From an archaeon (GTDB lineage: Archaea > Nanobdellota > Nanobdellia > Woesearchaeales > GW2011-AR9): a stretch of 33,064 bases of DNA. Every line of letters starts with the position of its first letter. The first letter of the stretch is position 1. The notes beneath the pieces are model-generated. The model was given only the letters and a program-made list of their open reading frames with translations, ran no database searches and had not been told where the DNA came from. Positions 1-6,934 of this stretch are shown piece by piece. The DNA is taken from NCBI GenBank assembly GCA_023265925.1, contig JAHFSD010000013.1, positions 1 through 33,064 of the forward strand, in the 5' to 3' direction. Made by a program: the position numbers and the translations under genes.

Positions 1-4
1 ACCC

Positions 5-1270
5 TTGGAATATCCTGAAAACACCATTTTAATATTAAAAGAGGCAATAAATGATGAAGTATTGCGAGTTTTGAGCGACTTTTATGCGCAGGAGGTATGT
101 ATCAAAGAAATGAGTAGATTACCGGGCGTTTCCACTAAAATAAATAAAAATGATCAGGCACTTGTGACCTATATAGTAGATAGCGAGGAGAAACAAGCAC
201 TTATCAAGAGCCATAATTTTTCCCGTAAAACAGAGAATGACTGGTATAGTGCAGGTAAAGAATATTTTACCCGTGAAAAATCGTTCCTTCAGAGGTTTCA
301 TCAGCTTGGATGTTCTACTCCCGCCTACTTTGGTTCGTTTAAATTTTGCGACTATGAATTTATCCTGATGAAATATTATCGGGGCCTGGTGCTGGATGAA
401 CATATTAAAAACTTGACAAAAAGAGAAGAGGGAATGGGCCTTCTGCACCAAATTGCGTATTCATTAGCCAAATTCCAGATTCGTGCAACATTAGATGCTG
501 ATGCCTTGGAAAATGAATTAGGTACCCAAACAATGGAATCACTAAAAATGCAGGAATTTACCGTAGATGCCTTAACATCCTACTGGAAAAGCAAACTACA
601 CTCGAGAATATCAAACAACTTAGGGATAAATTTGGAATTAGATGAAATAGATACCGATATAATTGAAATCCTGGCTATTGCTAAAAGATATGCGGTTCAT
701 CGTGATATACTGCCGCGGAATATAATTTATACTGGAAGAAATGACGATAATAATGGTTCTTCTTTTGTATTTATTGATTTGGAATCTGTATCAATTCCTG
801 CCTCGGGCAAAAAGACCGGTGGACCAATTGCATTAGATTTAGGATTTTTATTGACGTGGCCATTGCTGGATATGCCCCACCTTTTCTCATTTGATGGATA
901 TATGTGTCCCTTTCCAACTGAGATCATTTCACCAATCATTAATACTTATATAAACTCAGTCAATGAAGAATTAAAAACCACGGAACAGATACAAAGATAC
1001 AAAATTGAATTAAACAAGGAATTTATGTTTCAGGTTATGTCAGCTATGTATTTAGCGTTTAGTACGAGGATACGTAATTATGCACATGAATTTCATTCGA
1101 CGAGAACAAGCGACAAAGAGATGCTTAATGCTTCAGCTGGTGCGAGTACAATGAAAAGTATACTTTGGCCGCTGATCCAAAGAGAAGTTAAACATTTAAG
1201 CGAGGAAGAGATTACTGCATTATATCTTGCTCATCAGATGGAGATGATGAAAAGGATAAAAGAATTGTAG
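5..1270 (+). CDS. APH-fold small-molecule kinase (possibly truncated at the window edge)
   Basis: Probable ATP-dependent kinase of the aminoglycoside phosphotransferase (APH/choline kinase) fold. The catalytic loop is visible as VHRDILPRN at residues 231-239 (D234 as base, N239 as metal ligand), followed by the metal-binding FIDLE (D258) and a later IALDLG (D278). The N-terminal lobe has the usual pattern of a Glu in EKSFLQRF followed by a 'gcstPay' stretch at 101-107. The start is a TTG at the very edge and the frame is open upstream, so the 5' end may lie outside the window. At 421 aa it is longer than typical 260-330 aa APH proteins. The substrate cannot be read from sequence. The next operon is peptidoglycan- or peptide-related, and AmgK, a MurNAc kinase, belongs to this fold, so a sugar kinase is one option. 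Codon use is more AT-rich than in the genes that follow. Confidence 0.6.
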   Translation: MEYPENTILILKEAINDEVLRVLSDFYAQEVCIKEMSRLPGVSTKINKNDQALVTYIVDSEEKQALIKSHNFSRKTENDWYSAGKEYFTREKSFLQRFHQLGCSTPAYFGSFKFCDYEFILMKYYRGLVLDEHIKNLTKREEGMGLLHQIAYSLAKFQIRATLDADALENELGTQTMESLKMQEFTVDALTSYWKSKLHSRISNNLGINLELDEIDTDIIEILAIAKRYAVHRDILPRNIIYTGRNDDNNGSSFVFIDLESVSIPASGKKTGGPIALDLGFLLTWPLLDMPHLFSFDGYMCPFPTEIISPIINTYINSVNEELKTTEQIQRYKIELNKEFMFQVMSAMYLAFSTRIRNYAHEFHSTRTSDKEMLNASAGASTMKSILWPLIQREVKHLSEEEITALYLAHQMEMMKRIKEL

Positions 1271-1444
1271 GGCAGAATTCTTCATAAAGACAAACGTTGG
1301 CGGAGGGTATGTGGATCTTGAGATTGGAGGGATCCTGCCGATTCTAAATCGTCAAAAATAGGACATTTTGCCGATTGGAAATCGGGAAAAGCCGGGAAGC
1401 GTTGGCGGTGATGAAGCTACTACCAAGTACTAAAATAAGAAAGA

Positions 1445-1454
1445 TTTATAAATA
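1445..1454 (+). promoter_or_regulatory. archaeal TATA box of the amidase operon
   Basis: TTTATAAATA is centred about 26 nt upstream of the ATG at 1475. This spacing predicts transcription starting at or next to the start codon, i.e. a leaderless mRNA. No Shine-Dalgarno sequence is seen before the ATG. The preceding 1271-1440 stretch holds two imperfect short repeats (GCGTTGGCGG-like near 1295 and 1400; TGCCGATT..AAATCG near 1336 and 1370) of unknown meaning. Confidence 0.65.
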
Positions 1455-1474
1455 GCCGCCCTATCGGGCTCCAT

Positions 1475-2107
1475 ATGAACAAAACATGTGCCTTTCAGGA
1501 GACAGAATTTCACGGCTGGCCCCTTCTGAAAATCAATTATCCCCAGGATGTATCCCGGTTAGAGCCCCATCCGCAGCCGTACCGCAGAATTGTCGTTCAC
1601 CATGCCGGTTCGGTGGATTACACTATTGAGGACTTAATCGGCCTTCATCGAGAAAAATTAGGCTGGGGAGCAATCGGCTATCATTTTCTCATTGGTTCTG
1701 CCGGGGAATTATATTATGCCCGTGACCTGCGCTTTAAAGGGGCCCATGCCTATCCGAATACGGGAAAGATCGGAATCAGTTTCCTCCGCAGTTTTGAGGA
1801 GAAAGAACCCAATGAGCGGGAACTGGCCACCTGGACCACTTTTACCAAACATCTCACGGAACAATTGCCGATTCCCGTTGTCGGGCATAATCAGGACCAA
1901 TTTTTAGAACTGTCGAAACGGTACGGCCTTGTTGCTGATTATCCTGAACTGGCACAAAGGTTACTTATCCCCAAAAGCAGAGAAGACTTTGAACAGGCCA
2001 AGCAACAACTTCATCGCCTTCATGATACCTTCGAATATCACCAACTAATCACAAAGCTTAAAACCTGTCCCGGCATCGGGTTTTACCGGAGGATGCCGCA
2101 TGGCTAA
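1475..2107 (+). CDS. amidase_2/PGRP-type zinc amidase
   Basis: Resembles N-acetylmuramoyl-L-alanine amidases of the T7 lysozyme/PGRP family, zinc enzymes that cut the bond between the sugar lactyl group and the stem peptide. Visible motifs: VVHHAG (H42/H43), GYHFLI (Y69), GAHAYPN (H91) with the following IGISF strand, GHNQ (H138) and TCPG (C198). The usual final His and Cys zinc ligands are separated here by an unusual insertion of about 55 residues (141-196) rich in charged residues. There is no signal peptide or transmembrane segment, so it is either cytoplasmic (recycling type) or exported by another route. It is first in an operon: its last 8 bases overlap the next gene, and its TATA box predicts a leaderless message. 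The family call is fairly firm. The actual substrate in an archaeon without known murein is open. Confidence 0.8.
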   Translation: MNKTCAFQETEFHGWPLLKINYPQDVSRLEPHPQPYRRIVVHHAGSVDYTIEDLIGLHREKLGWGAIGYHFLIGSAGELYYARDLRFKGAHAYPNTGKIGISFLRSFEEKEPNERELATWTTFTKHLTEQLPIPVVGHNQDQFLELSKRYGLVADYPELAQRLLIPKSREDFEQAKQQLHRLHDTFEYHQLITKLKTCPGIGFYRRMPHG

Positions 2108-2972
2108 ACTGGAAGAATTATTTACAGGGAAGTTGTATTCCATCCAGAAGAAAGTAAAAGAAAAAACAGGGGCAGATCTGAAAATAGCTTTCGATGATTT
2201 ACAGAGCAACACTCAATATAGCGTGAATGGAACGAAGCCAGGCTGGGCAGCATCGATGATTAAAATTCCAGTGCTGATAGCAACATTTAGGGCTATCGAT
2301 GCCGGAAGGCTTTCGTTGGAGGATGAATTATCCATTGACCATCGTTTTACGTTAGATCCTACTTCCGAAATCAGCTATCGGCAGCAAGGCAGTACTGCCA
2401 CAGTGACAGAATTAGCTAATTATATGATTTTAGCTTCCTGTAATGAATCCACCAATATGCTGGCAGATCGTATTGGCATACCATTTATTAATTCAACAAT
2501 GCAGGAATTGAACTGTTCTGCCACACGGATGAGCCATCTGATCTATCAAATGGCGCCTTTAGAGGATCCCGGTATCGATGGAACTTCGTCTAACACGACA
2601 ACGGCAGAAGAAATGACATCCCTGATGAAAAGGATTTACCGTTCAGAACTTGCTTCTCCCGCCTCCTGTACCAGAATGAGGCAGATATTGGAAAATGATC
2701 CCGCCTTGGAGTATGGAAGAGCATCAGTAAATCATTTCCTGCAAGCAAGCCTCCCCCGAGGAACTTTGGTAGGAGCAAAATGCGGCGTATTAGGTGACGA
2801 CATCATGGAGACAGGTGTTATTAACGGAGATTATGCACTCACGGTTATGCTCAACAAACTTTCCTCTGCTGCGGGAGGAGCAGGAGTAATCTCAGCAATT
2901 TCGGAGGCAGTATATCAAAGATATTACCATGACCAACTACCAAGCGTTAATGGGGATCGAGAGCGAGTTTAG
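2100..2972 (+). CDS. beta-lactamase-fold serine hydrolase (class A-like, SxxK)
   Basis: Serine hydrolase of the class A beta-lactamase/DD-peptidase fold. The nucleophile motif is S52-M-I-K55, the second motif is S113-C-N115 in place of SDN, and the third is K227-C-G229 in place of KTG. The stretch NTTTAEEM after the omega-loop region is also typical of class A proteins. No ExxLN-type general base is evident, so real beta-lactamase activity is doubtful; a carboxypeptidase, transpeptidase or esterase role is equally possible. There is no signal sequence, unlike bacterial periplasmic relatives. The gene overlaps the amidase by 8 bp and the ligase by 44 bp, which implies co-expression. About 290 aa is normal for the fold. 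Confidence 0.8.
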   Translation: MAKLEELFTGKLYSIQKKVKEKTGADLKIAFDDLQSNTQYSVNGTKPGWAASMIKIPVLIATFRAIDAGRLSLEDELSIDHRFTLDPTSEISYRQQGSTATVTELANYMILASCNESTNMLADRIGIPFINSTMQELNCSATRMSHLIYQMAPLEDPGIDGTSSNTTTAEEMTSLMKRIYRSELASPASCTRMRQILENDPALEYGRASVNHFLQASLPRGTLVGAKCGVLGDDIMETGVINGDYALTVMLNKLSSAAGGAGVISAISEAVYQRYYHDQLPSVNGDRERV

Positions 2973-4599
2973 GTTGATGGACGCTGGCCATCCCCGGGAC
3001 GGAAAGGAACACTTTTCTGCTGTAGTCAACGCTCTTCCCATTCCTTACTTTAAACGCAGCGATAATTGTGTTCGCCTCGCCACTGGCGGATCATTTTATA
3101 TCGACGGATCGGAGCCGGAAGTTACCACTGCCCCTTTCTACGTGGAGCCAGGAGCAGTTACCGGGTTAGCCTCTAACCTATACCTAAACTTAAATCCAGT
3201 CCTGGCGGCATTGCAGAAAATAAATGGCGAGAACGGAAAACTGTATTTACAGGGCTATTCTGCCCATTTTAGTTTTACTTTTCCGGCAATCTCTTCCAGG
3301 ACCGCTCAAGTTGCCCATCTCTTGGCGACAACTGCTAATCCCGCTATCCAATTATTCATCGAAAACAGGAAAAGTAGCGGCGTGATGTTTCGTCATCGGG
3401 CGAATGGAAGATTGGAAATTTGTGGGGATTATGTTCCTGGGTTAGAAAATTTGGTGTCAGCAGTTGCCTTTCAGGCAACATTGCTTTCCACCATAGACCA
3501 TTGGCTTAGCGAGGGAGCAAGCCTGGATGACGTGAAGCATCAATTACGTTATAGTTTACCGCCAGAACAAGTGCGAAGTTGCCGTTTACGTCGGGGATAC
3601 CTGCTGCCAACGCCGGAAGTAATTCAGCAAGGCCGCAGGGCCCTTCTCGAGATGCATGATGGCTGGGATGGGCGTACTGCTGCCCGGCAACTTTCTGTAC
3701 AGGAACTCCTGGAACATCTCTACCAGCTGTGTGAGCCAGCGGCAGAAACAATTCTTTCTCCTGCCGAGCAGAAACTCCTGCTGGCCGCAGTGGAAAGGAC
3801 AAAGAAACTTCCCATTGACAGTCATGGTTATCCGGCTGGCTATGCGAAAGTTGAGCCTGTACCTGTCAATGCCAGAATTGCCGTCTCTCCGTTAACCAAA
3901 GCGCTGGGCAATGCCGTGCAGGAAAGACAGGTAGAAGGGGTGCGGTTAATTCCTGACTACGTTGGCTGGGATGCCGTTGGGTATTCCTGCCAGAATGGAA
4001 AACAACCTGAAAAAATATGGGTGCCATTGAAGGATCTGGTTGCCTTTGACCGGCTGGTAGAAGAGCATCCGGAACTGCTTAAACCATTGATTGCCAAAAC
4101 ATTGACAGAACAGCAAAGAATAACACTGGCAGCAGTAGGGATTACCGATCCGGATAGATTCTCTACCTACGTGCCGCCACAAGAACAGCCGGCAGATCAA
4201 CATCATAACTATCTCTTAAGCTTCCTCAATGGGAACATTATAGAGCTAGATCAAAGAATGGAGAATTTGCGTGAAGAAAGGCAGATGTATTATAGTTCCA
4301 TCGAAAACATAATTAATTACTCCATTAAAAATAACAGTAAAAATGGTGAGTCTATTTTCAAAGAAGAATACAATAAAGATAAAATAGTGGCATATACCTC
4401 TGTTCTCTCAGACAAGATTAAGATTAATGAACCGAAGAAAAAATCGCCTCCGCGAAATAAACGGCCAGGAAGATTCGATAAAGAAGATTTTGGAAGTGAG
4501 CTGGAGGAGATTGTTTCTGAGTACTTTAATTTACATGAAAATAGTATGAATCGAGAAAAGGATGAGAGAAAGAGAGAAACCAAAAAATATATTCCCTGA
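2929..4599 (+). CDS. glutamine-synthetase-fold carboxylate-amine ligase (GCS2/Pup-ligase-like)
   Basis: The N-terminus has the pattern seen in ATP-dependent carboxylate-amine ligases of the GS superfamily (gamma-glutamate-cysteine ligase, PafA/Dop): GIESEFRL (E11, E13), then TGGSFYIDGSEPEVTT (residues 52-67), which matches the 'NG.rlY.D..HPE.sT' signature of Pup ligases in shape. Further on are GYSAHFSF (109-116) and RLEICGDY (161-168), the latter like the conserved Arg/Glu strand. It would activate a carboxylate as acyl phosphate and join it to an amine. After residue 430 or so the protein changes to a lysine-rich, low-complexity, partly coiled-coil tail and the DNA becomes AT-rich, which suggests a later addition. 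It starts inside the preceding hydrolase gene (44 bp overlap). An alternative start is the Met at 2950. Precise family and substrates are unknown. Confidence 0.6.
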   Translation: MTNYQALMGIESEFRLMDAGHPRDGKEHFSAVVNALPIPYFKRSDNCVRLATGGSFYIDGSEPEVTTAPFYVEPGAVTGLASNLYLNLNPVLAALQKINGENGKLYLQGYSAHFSFTFPAISSRTAQVAHLLATTANPAIQLFIENRKSSGVMFRHRANGRLEICGDYVPGLENLVSAVAFQATLLSTIDHWLSEGASLDDVKHQLRYSLPPEQVRSCRLRRGYLLPTPEVIQQGRRALLEMHDGWDGRTAARQLSVQELLEHLYQLCEPAAETILSPAEQKLLLAAVERTKKLPIDSHGYPAGYAKVEPVPVNARIAVSPLTKALGNAVQERQVEGVRLIPDYVGWDAVGYSCQNGKQPEKIWVPLKDLVAFDRLVEEHPELLKPLIAKTLTEQQRITLAAVGITDPDRFSTYVPPQEQPADQHHNYLLSFLNGNIIELDQRMENLREERQMYYSSIENIINYSIKNNSKNGESIFKEEYNKDKIVAYTSVLSDKIKINEPKKKSPPRNKRPGRFDKEDFGSELEEIVSEYFNLHENSMNREKDERKRETKKYIP

Positions 4600-4643
4600 T
4601 GAAGTAGCGCGACTGCTTCTTATATGTATAAATAAATATATCC

Positions 4644-4729
4644 CTAGACTAAACTCCTTCCCGTCATCTCCTTTGGCTTCTTAATACCAAGCACCTGCAG
4701 AATTGTGGGCGCCACATCGGCCAATCCGT
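4644..4729 (-). pseudogene. displaced 3' end of a second gpmI
   Basis: Read on the minus strand, this piece encodes the last 28 residues of a phosphoglycerate mutase ([14 protein letters not shown]... ending EMTGRSLV) followed by TAG. Over 4651-4729 it matches 5441-5519 in direct orientation with about five differences. Its LADVAPTIL is closer to the usual GpmI ending than the intact gene's LADVALTIL, so this may be the original end. No start or upstream coding sequence remains. Confidence 0.85.
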
Positions 4730-4737
4730 ATCCTCGT

Positions 4738-5085
4738 CTACACTTTCACCAGCACCGGCGCAGGAAGAGGTATTCTTCTCTCTACTGACCTTGAAAAAGT
4801 GAGCTTCAGCCAGATGTAGGTAACCTCTCCCCCCCGGCCTTGCTTTATCAGGAGGCCAGCACCATTCAGTTCCGCCAGCTGTTCTAGAGTGATCTCTGCT
4901 TCTTTAAGAAATTCAGTGGCATTCATTATCTCTACCCCTACAATATTTCCAGCGGCATCAAAATCGACGGTAAAATCACCTAATTCGGCACTACCAGCGG
5001 TGGCAATACTTTTCTTGTGAATGTTAAGGATATCGGAATGTTCACTATAGTCCCAAACGAATTGATCGGTTTCCCCTAGTGCCAT
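4738..5085 (-). CDS. DUF2283-like protein, antitoxin-like partner
   Basis: 115-aa protein whose first 70 residues follow the DUF2283 pattern: a short beta-rich domain with [13 protein letters not shown] near residues 13-25 and [16 protein letters not shown] near 38-53. The C-terminal 40 residues are extra to the usual short family. DUF2283 genes are commonly found next to DUF4258 genes in prokaryotes and are thought to form a toxin-antitoxin-like pair; here the 107-aa neighbour upstream fits that partner. A TATA-like ATTTTAAATAG lies about 28 nt before the ATG (near 5109-5118), giving this gene its own leaderless promoter. The gene ends 8 bp from the displaced gpmI fragment, so it sits inside the block bounded by gpmI duplications. 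Function is inferred from family habit only. Confidence 0.65.
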   Translation of the reverse strand: MALGETDQFVWDYSEHSDILNIHKKSIATAGSAELGDFTVDFDAAGNIVGVEIMNATEFLKEAEITLEQLAELNGAGLLIKQGRGGEVTYIWLKLTFSRSVERRIPLPAPVLVKV

Positions 5086-5110
5086 TGGTAGTGTAATATT
5101 CCCATTCTAT

Positions 5111-5434
5111 TTAAAATCTTCGCTCTCTGATGAAGCCAAGCTTAAATGTTGATGTTAGCCTCTTGACTGTTCGGATATTTACCTTTTGATGTGTAAAGAG
5201 ATCAATAACAACTTTCAACTCCTGCCGCCGGCTTAATCGGTAGTATAATTTGTATACTTGAGGCCGGTCTTCAACGAGACGTATCAGTTTAGAACTTTCA
5301 TAAAGTATCATTCTCTTTACATCATCAACCGTGATGCTGTTCTCTTCACAGCGCATACCAACGTGAGGGTCATCAGTAAGGATATTATCTTCTGTATAAT
5401 TTCGAACCAGTCGTTGGAAGTCGTCTACGTTCAT
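5111..5434 (-). CDS. DUF4258-like protein, toxin-like partner
   Basis: 107 aa, with the arrangement seen in DUF4258 proteins: an acidic-amphipathic helix around HVGMRCEENSITVDDVKRM (residues 24-42), a Lys/Arg-rich beta section around VYKLYYRLS (60-68), then ELKVVIDLFTHQKVNIRTVK. The fold is related to RelE/BrnT-type small toxins. The ATG overlaps the stop of gpmI as ATGA (5431-5434), so it is probably translated by coupling with gpmI. The putative partner (DUF2283) follows after 25 bp. Identification rests on pattern and on pairing, not on catalytic residues. Confidence 0.5.
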   Translation of the reverse strand: MNVDDFQRLVRNYTEDNILTDDPHVGMRCEENSITVDDVKRMILYESSKLIRLVEDRPQVYKLYYRLSRRQELKVVIDLFTHQKVNIRTVKRLTSTFKLGFIRERRF

Positions 5435-6921
5435 CCTACCAAACCCCTTCCCGTCATCTCCTTTGGCTTCTTAATACCAAGCACCTGCAGAATCGTCAGC
5501 GCCACGTCGGCCAATCCGCCGTTTCTTAATTTTCCTTTGATTCTTCTTTCTTTATCCACGATGATCAGTGGCACAGCATTTAACGTATGGCTGGTCTGCC
5601 ACCTCCCGGTCATGTCCTCGCAATTCCCATGGTCAGCAGTGATGAAAATGATGCCCGGAAACATTTTCACGATTCTTCCTATCTCCCGATCCACTGCTTC
5701 CACCGCTTTCACTGCCGCAGTAATCTTACCGGTATGCCCCACCATGTCGCCGTTGGCAAGATTGACGACAAAGAAATCGTGGCCATCAAGGTTGTGCAGT
5801 AAGGCAGTAGTGATCTGTTTTACTTTCATTTCAGGGGTCTTATCGTAGGTTGTAACTAACCTGCTTTTAACATGAATCCTTTTTTCATGCGGGAAAACAC
5901 ATTCGCACAAGCCATTGAAGAAATACGTCACATGGGCCCATTTTTCGGTCTCGGCCAAGCGTAACTGGCTGATGCCCGCCAGGGAAATAACTTCGCCTAA
6001 GGTATGCAGCGGTATAATTGGGGGAAAGGCGACAGGCACTTTTACCAACGAATCGTACTGCGTTAAACCGACAAATTTCAAATCAATCAGTTTCTTCCTC
6101 TGAAACCTGTTGAATTTCCCCCAGACAAAAGCGCGGGTCAGCTCACGGGCACGATCCGATCGGAAATTAAAAAAGATAACGGAATCGTGCTCTTCCACGA
6201 CGCATTTGTTGGTCAGGACGGTAGGTTTGACAAATTCGTCGGTCTCGCCGTGATCATAGGCATACTGAAGTGCTTTCCAGGGATCAGCAATTTTCCGGCC
6301 CAGACAATTGACCATGCAATCGTAGGCTTTATGCTCGCGGTTCCAGCGATTGTCACGGTCTAGGGCATAGAATCTGCCCATCATCGTGGCTAACGTTCCC
6401 ACGCCCAGTTTGTTCATTTCCAGCTGCAGCCGCAGGAGGTATTTCCCCGCCGATTTTGGCGGCGTATCCCGGCCATCCAGGAAAGCGTGGACATAGACCT
6501 CTTTCACGCCATGGTGTTTAGCCATTTTCAGCAGGGCTAATAAATGATTGATATGGGAATGAACACCGGCATCACTCAATAATCCCATCAGATGTAATTT
6601 CCGATGATGTTTCTTCACATGATCAATCGCCTCCAAAAGAGCCTGGTTGCGGAAGAACGATTTATTCCGTATTGCCCGATTGATCCTCATCAGATCGGAA
6701 TCAACGATCCTTCCTGCTCCCAGAGTTAAATGTCCAACCTCAGAATTGCCCATGAAGCCGGGAGGAAGGCCAACTGCTGGACCGGCTGCCTGGAGAGTTG
6801 TATGAGGATATTGTTTCCAGAGCTTATCAAGGAGAGGTGTTTTTGCTAAAGCGATGGCATTTCCTCTTTTTTCCTGGCGAAATCCCCAGCCATCGAGGAT
6901 GAGCAGCAGGATTTTGGGCAT
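5431..6921 (-). CDS. gpmI: 2,3-bisphosphoglycerate-independent phosphoglycerate mutase
   Basis: Cofactor-independent phosphoglycerate mutase, which interconverts 3- and 2-phosphoglycerate in glycolysis/gluconeogenesis using two divalent metals and a phosphoserine. With the start at 6921 the protein is 496 aa, close to the usual ~510. Motifs in order: LLLILDGWG (D10, metal), GNSEVGH (S60, phospho-acceptor), DGRDTPP, MGRFYALDRDNRW, FNFRSDRARELTRAF, VVNLANGDMVGHTG, TADHGNCEDM. The frame stays open to 6999, but the start at 6921 gives the canonical MPKILLLILDGWG and avoids running into the previous gene, which ends at 6935. The gene follows the zincin with 13 bp and overlaps the DUF4258-like gene by 4 bp, so all are probably one transcript. 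Its 5' 42 bp recur exactly at 10733-10774 and its 3' end recurs, with changes, at 4651-4729. Confidence 0.95.
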   Translation of the reverse strand: MPKILLLILDGWGFRQEKRGNAIALAKTPLLDKLWKQYPHTTLQAAGPAVGLPPGFMGNSEVGHLTLGAGRIVDSDLMRINRAIRNKSFFRNQALLEAIDHVKKHHRKLHLMGLLSDAGVHSHINHLLALLKMAKHHGVKEVYVHAFLDGRDTPPKSAGKYLLRLQLEMNKLGVGTLATMMGRFYALDRDNRWNREHKAYDCMVNCLGRKIADPWKALQYAYDHGETDEFVKPTVLTNKCVVEEHDSVIFFNFRSDRARELTRAFVWGKFNRFQRKKLIDLKFVGLTQYDSLVKVPVAFPPIIPLHTLGEVISLAGISQLRLAETEKWAHVTYFFNGLCECVFPHEKRIHVKSRLVTTYDKTPEMKVKQITTALLHNLDGHDFFVVNLANGDMVGHTGKITAAVKAVEAVDREIGRIVKMFPGIIFITADHGNCEDMTGRWQTSHTLNAVPLIIVDKERRIKGKLRNGGLADVALTILQVLGIKKPKEMTGRGLVG

Positions 6922-6934
6922 GGTACAATCCTCT

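Noticed and set aside
2100-2972. Antibiotic-resistance beta-lactamase
   Set aside because: The fold fits, but the KTG and SDN motifs are altered, no clear general-base Glu is seen, there is no signal peptide, and the operon context points elsewhere.
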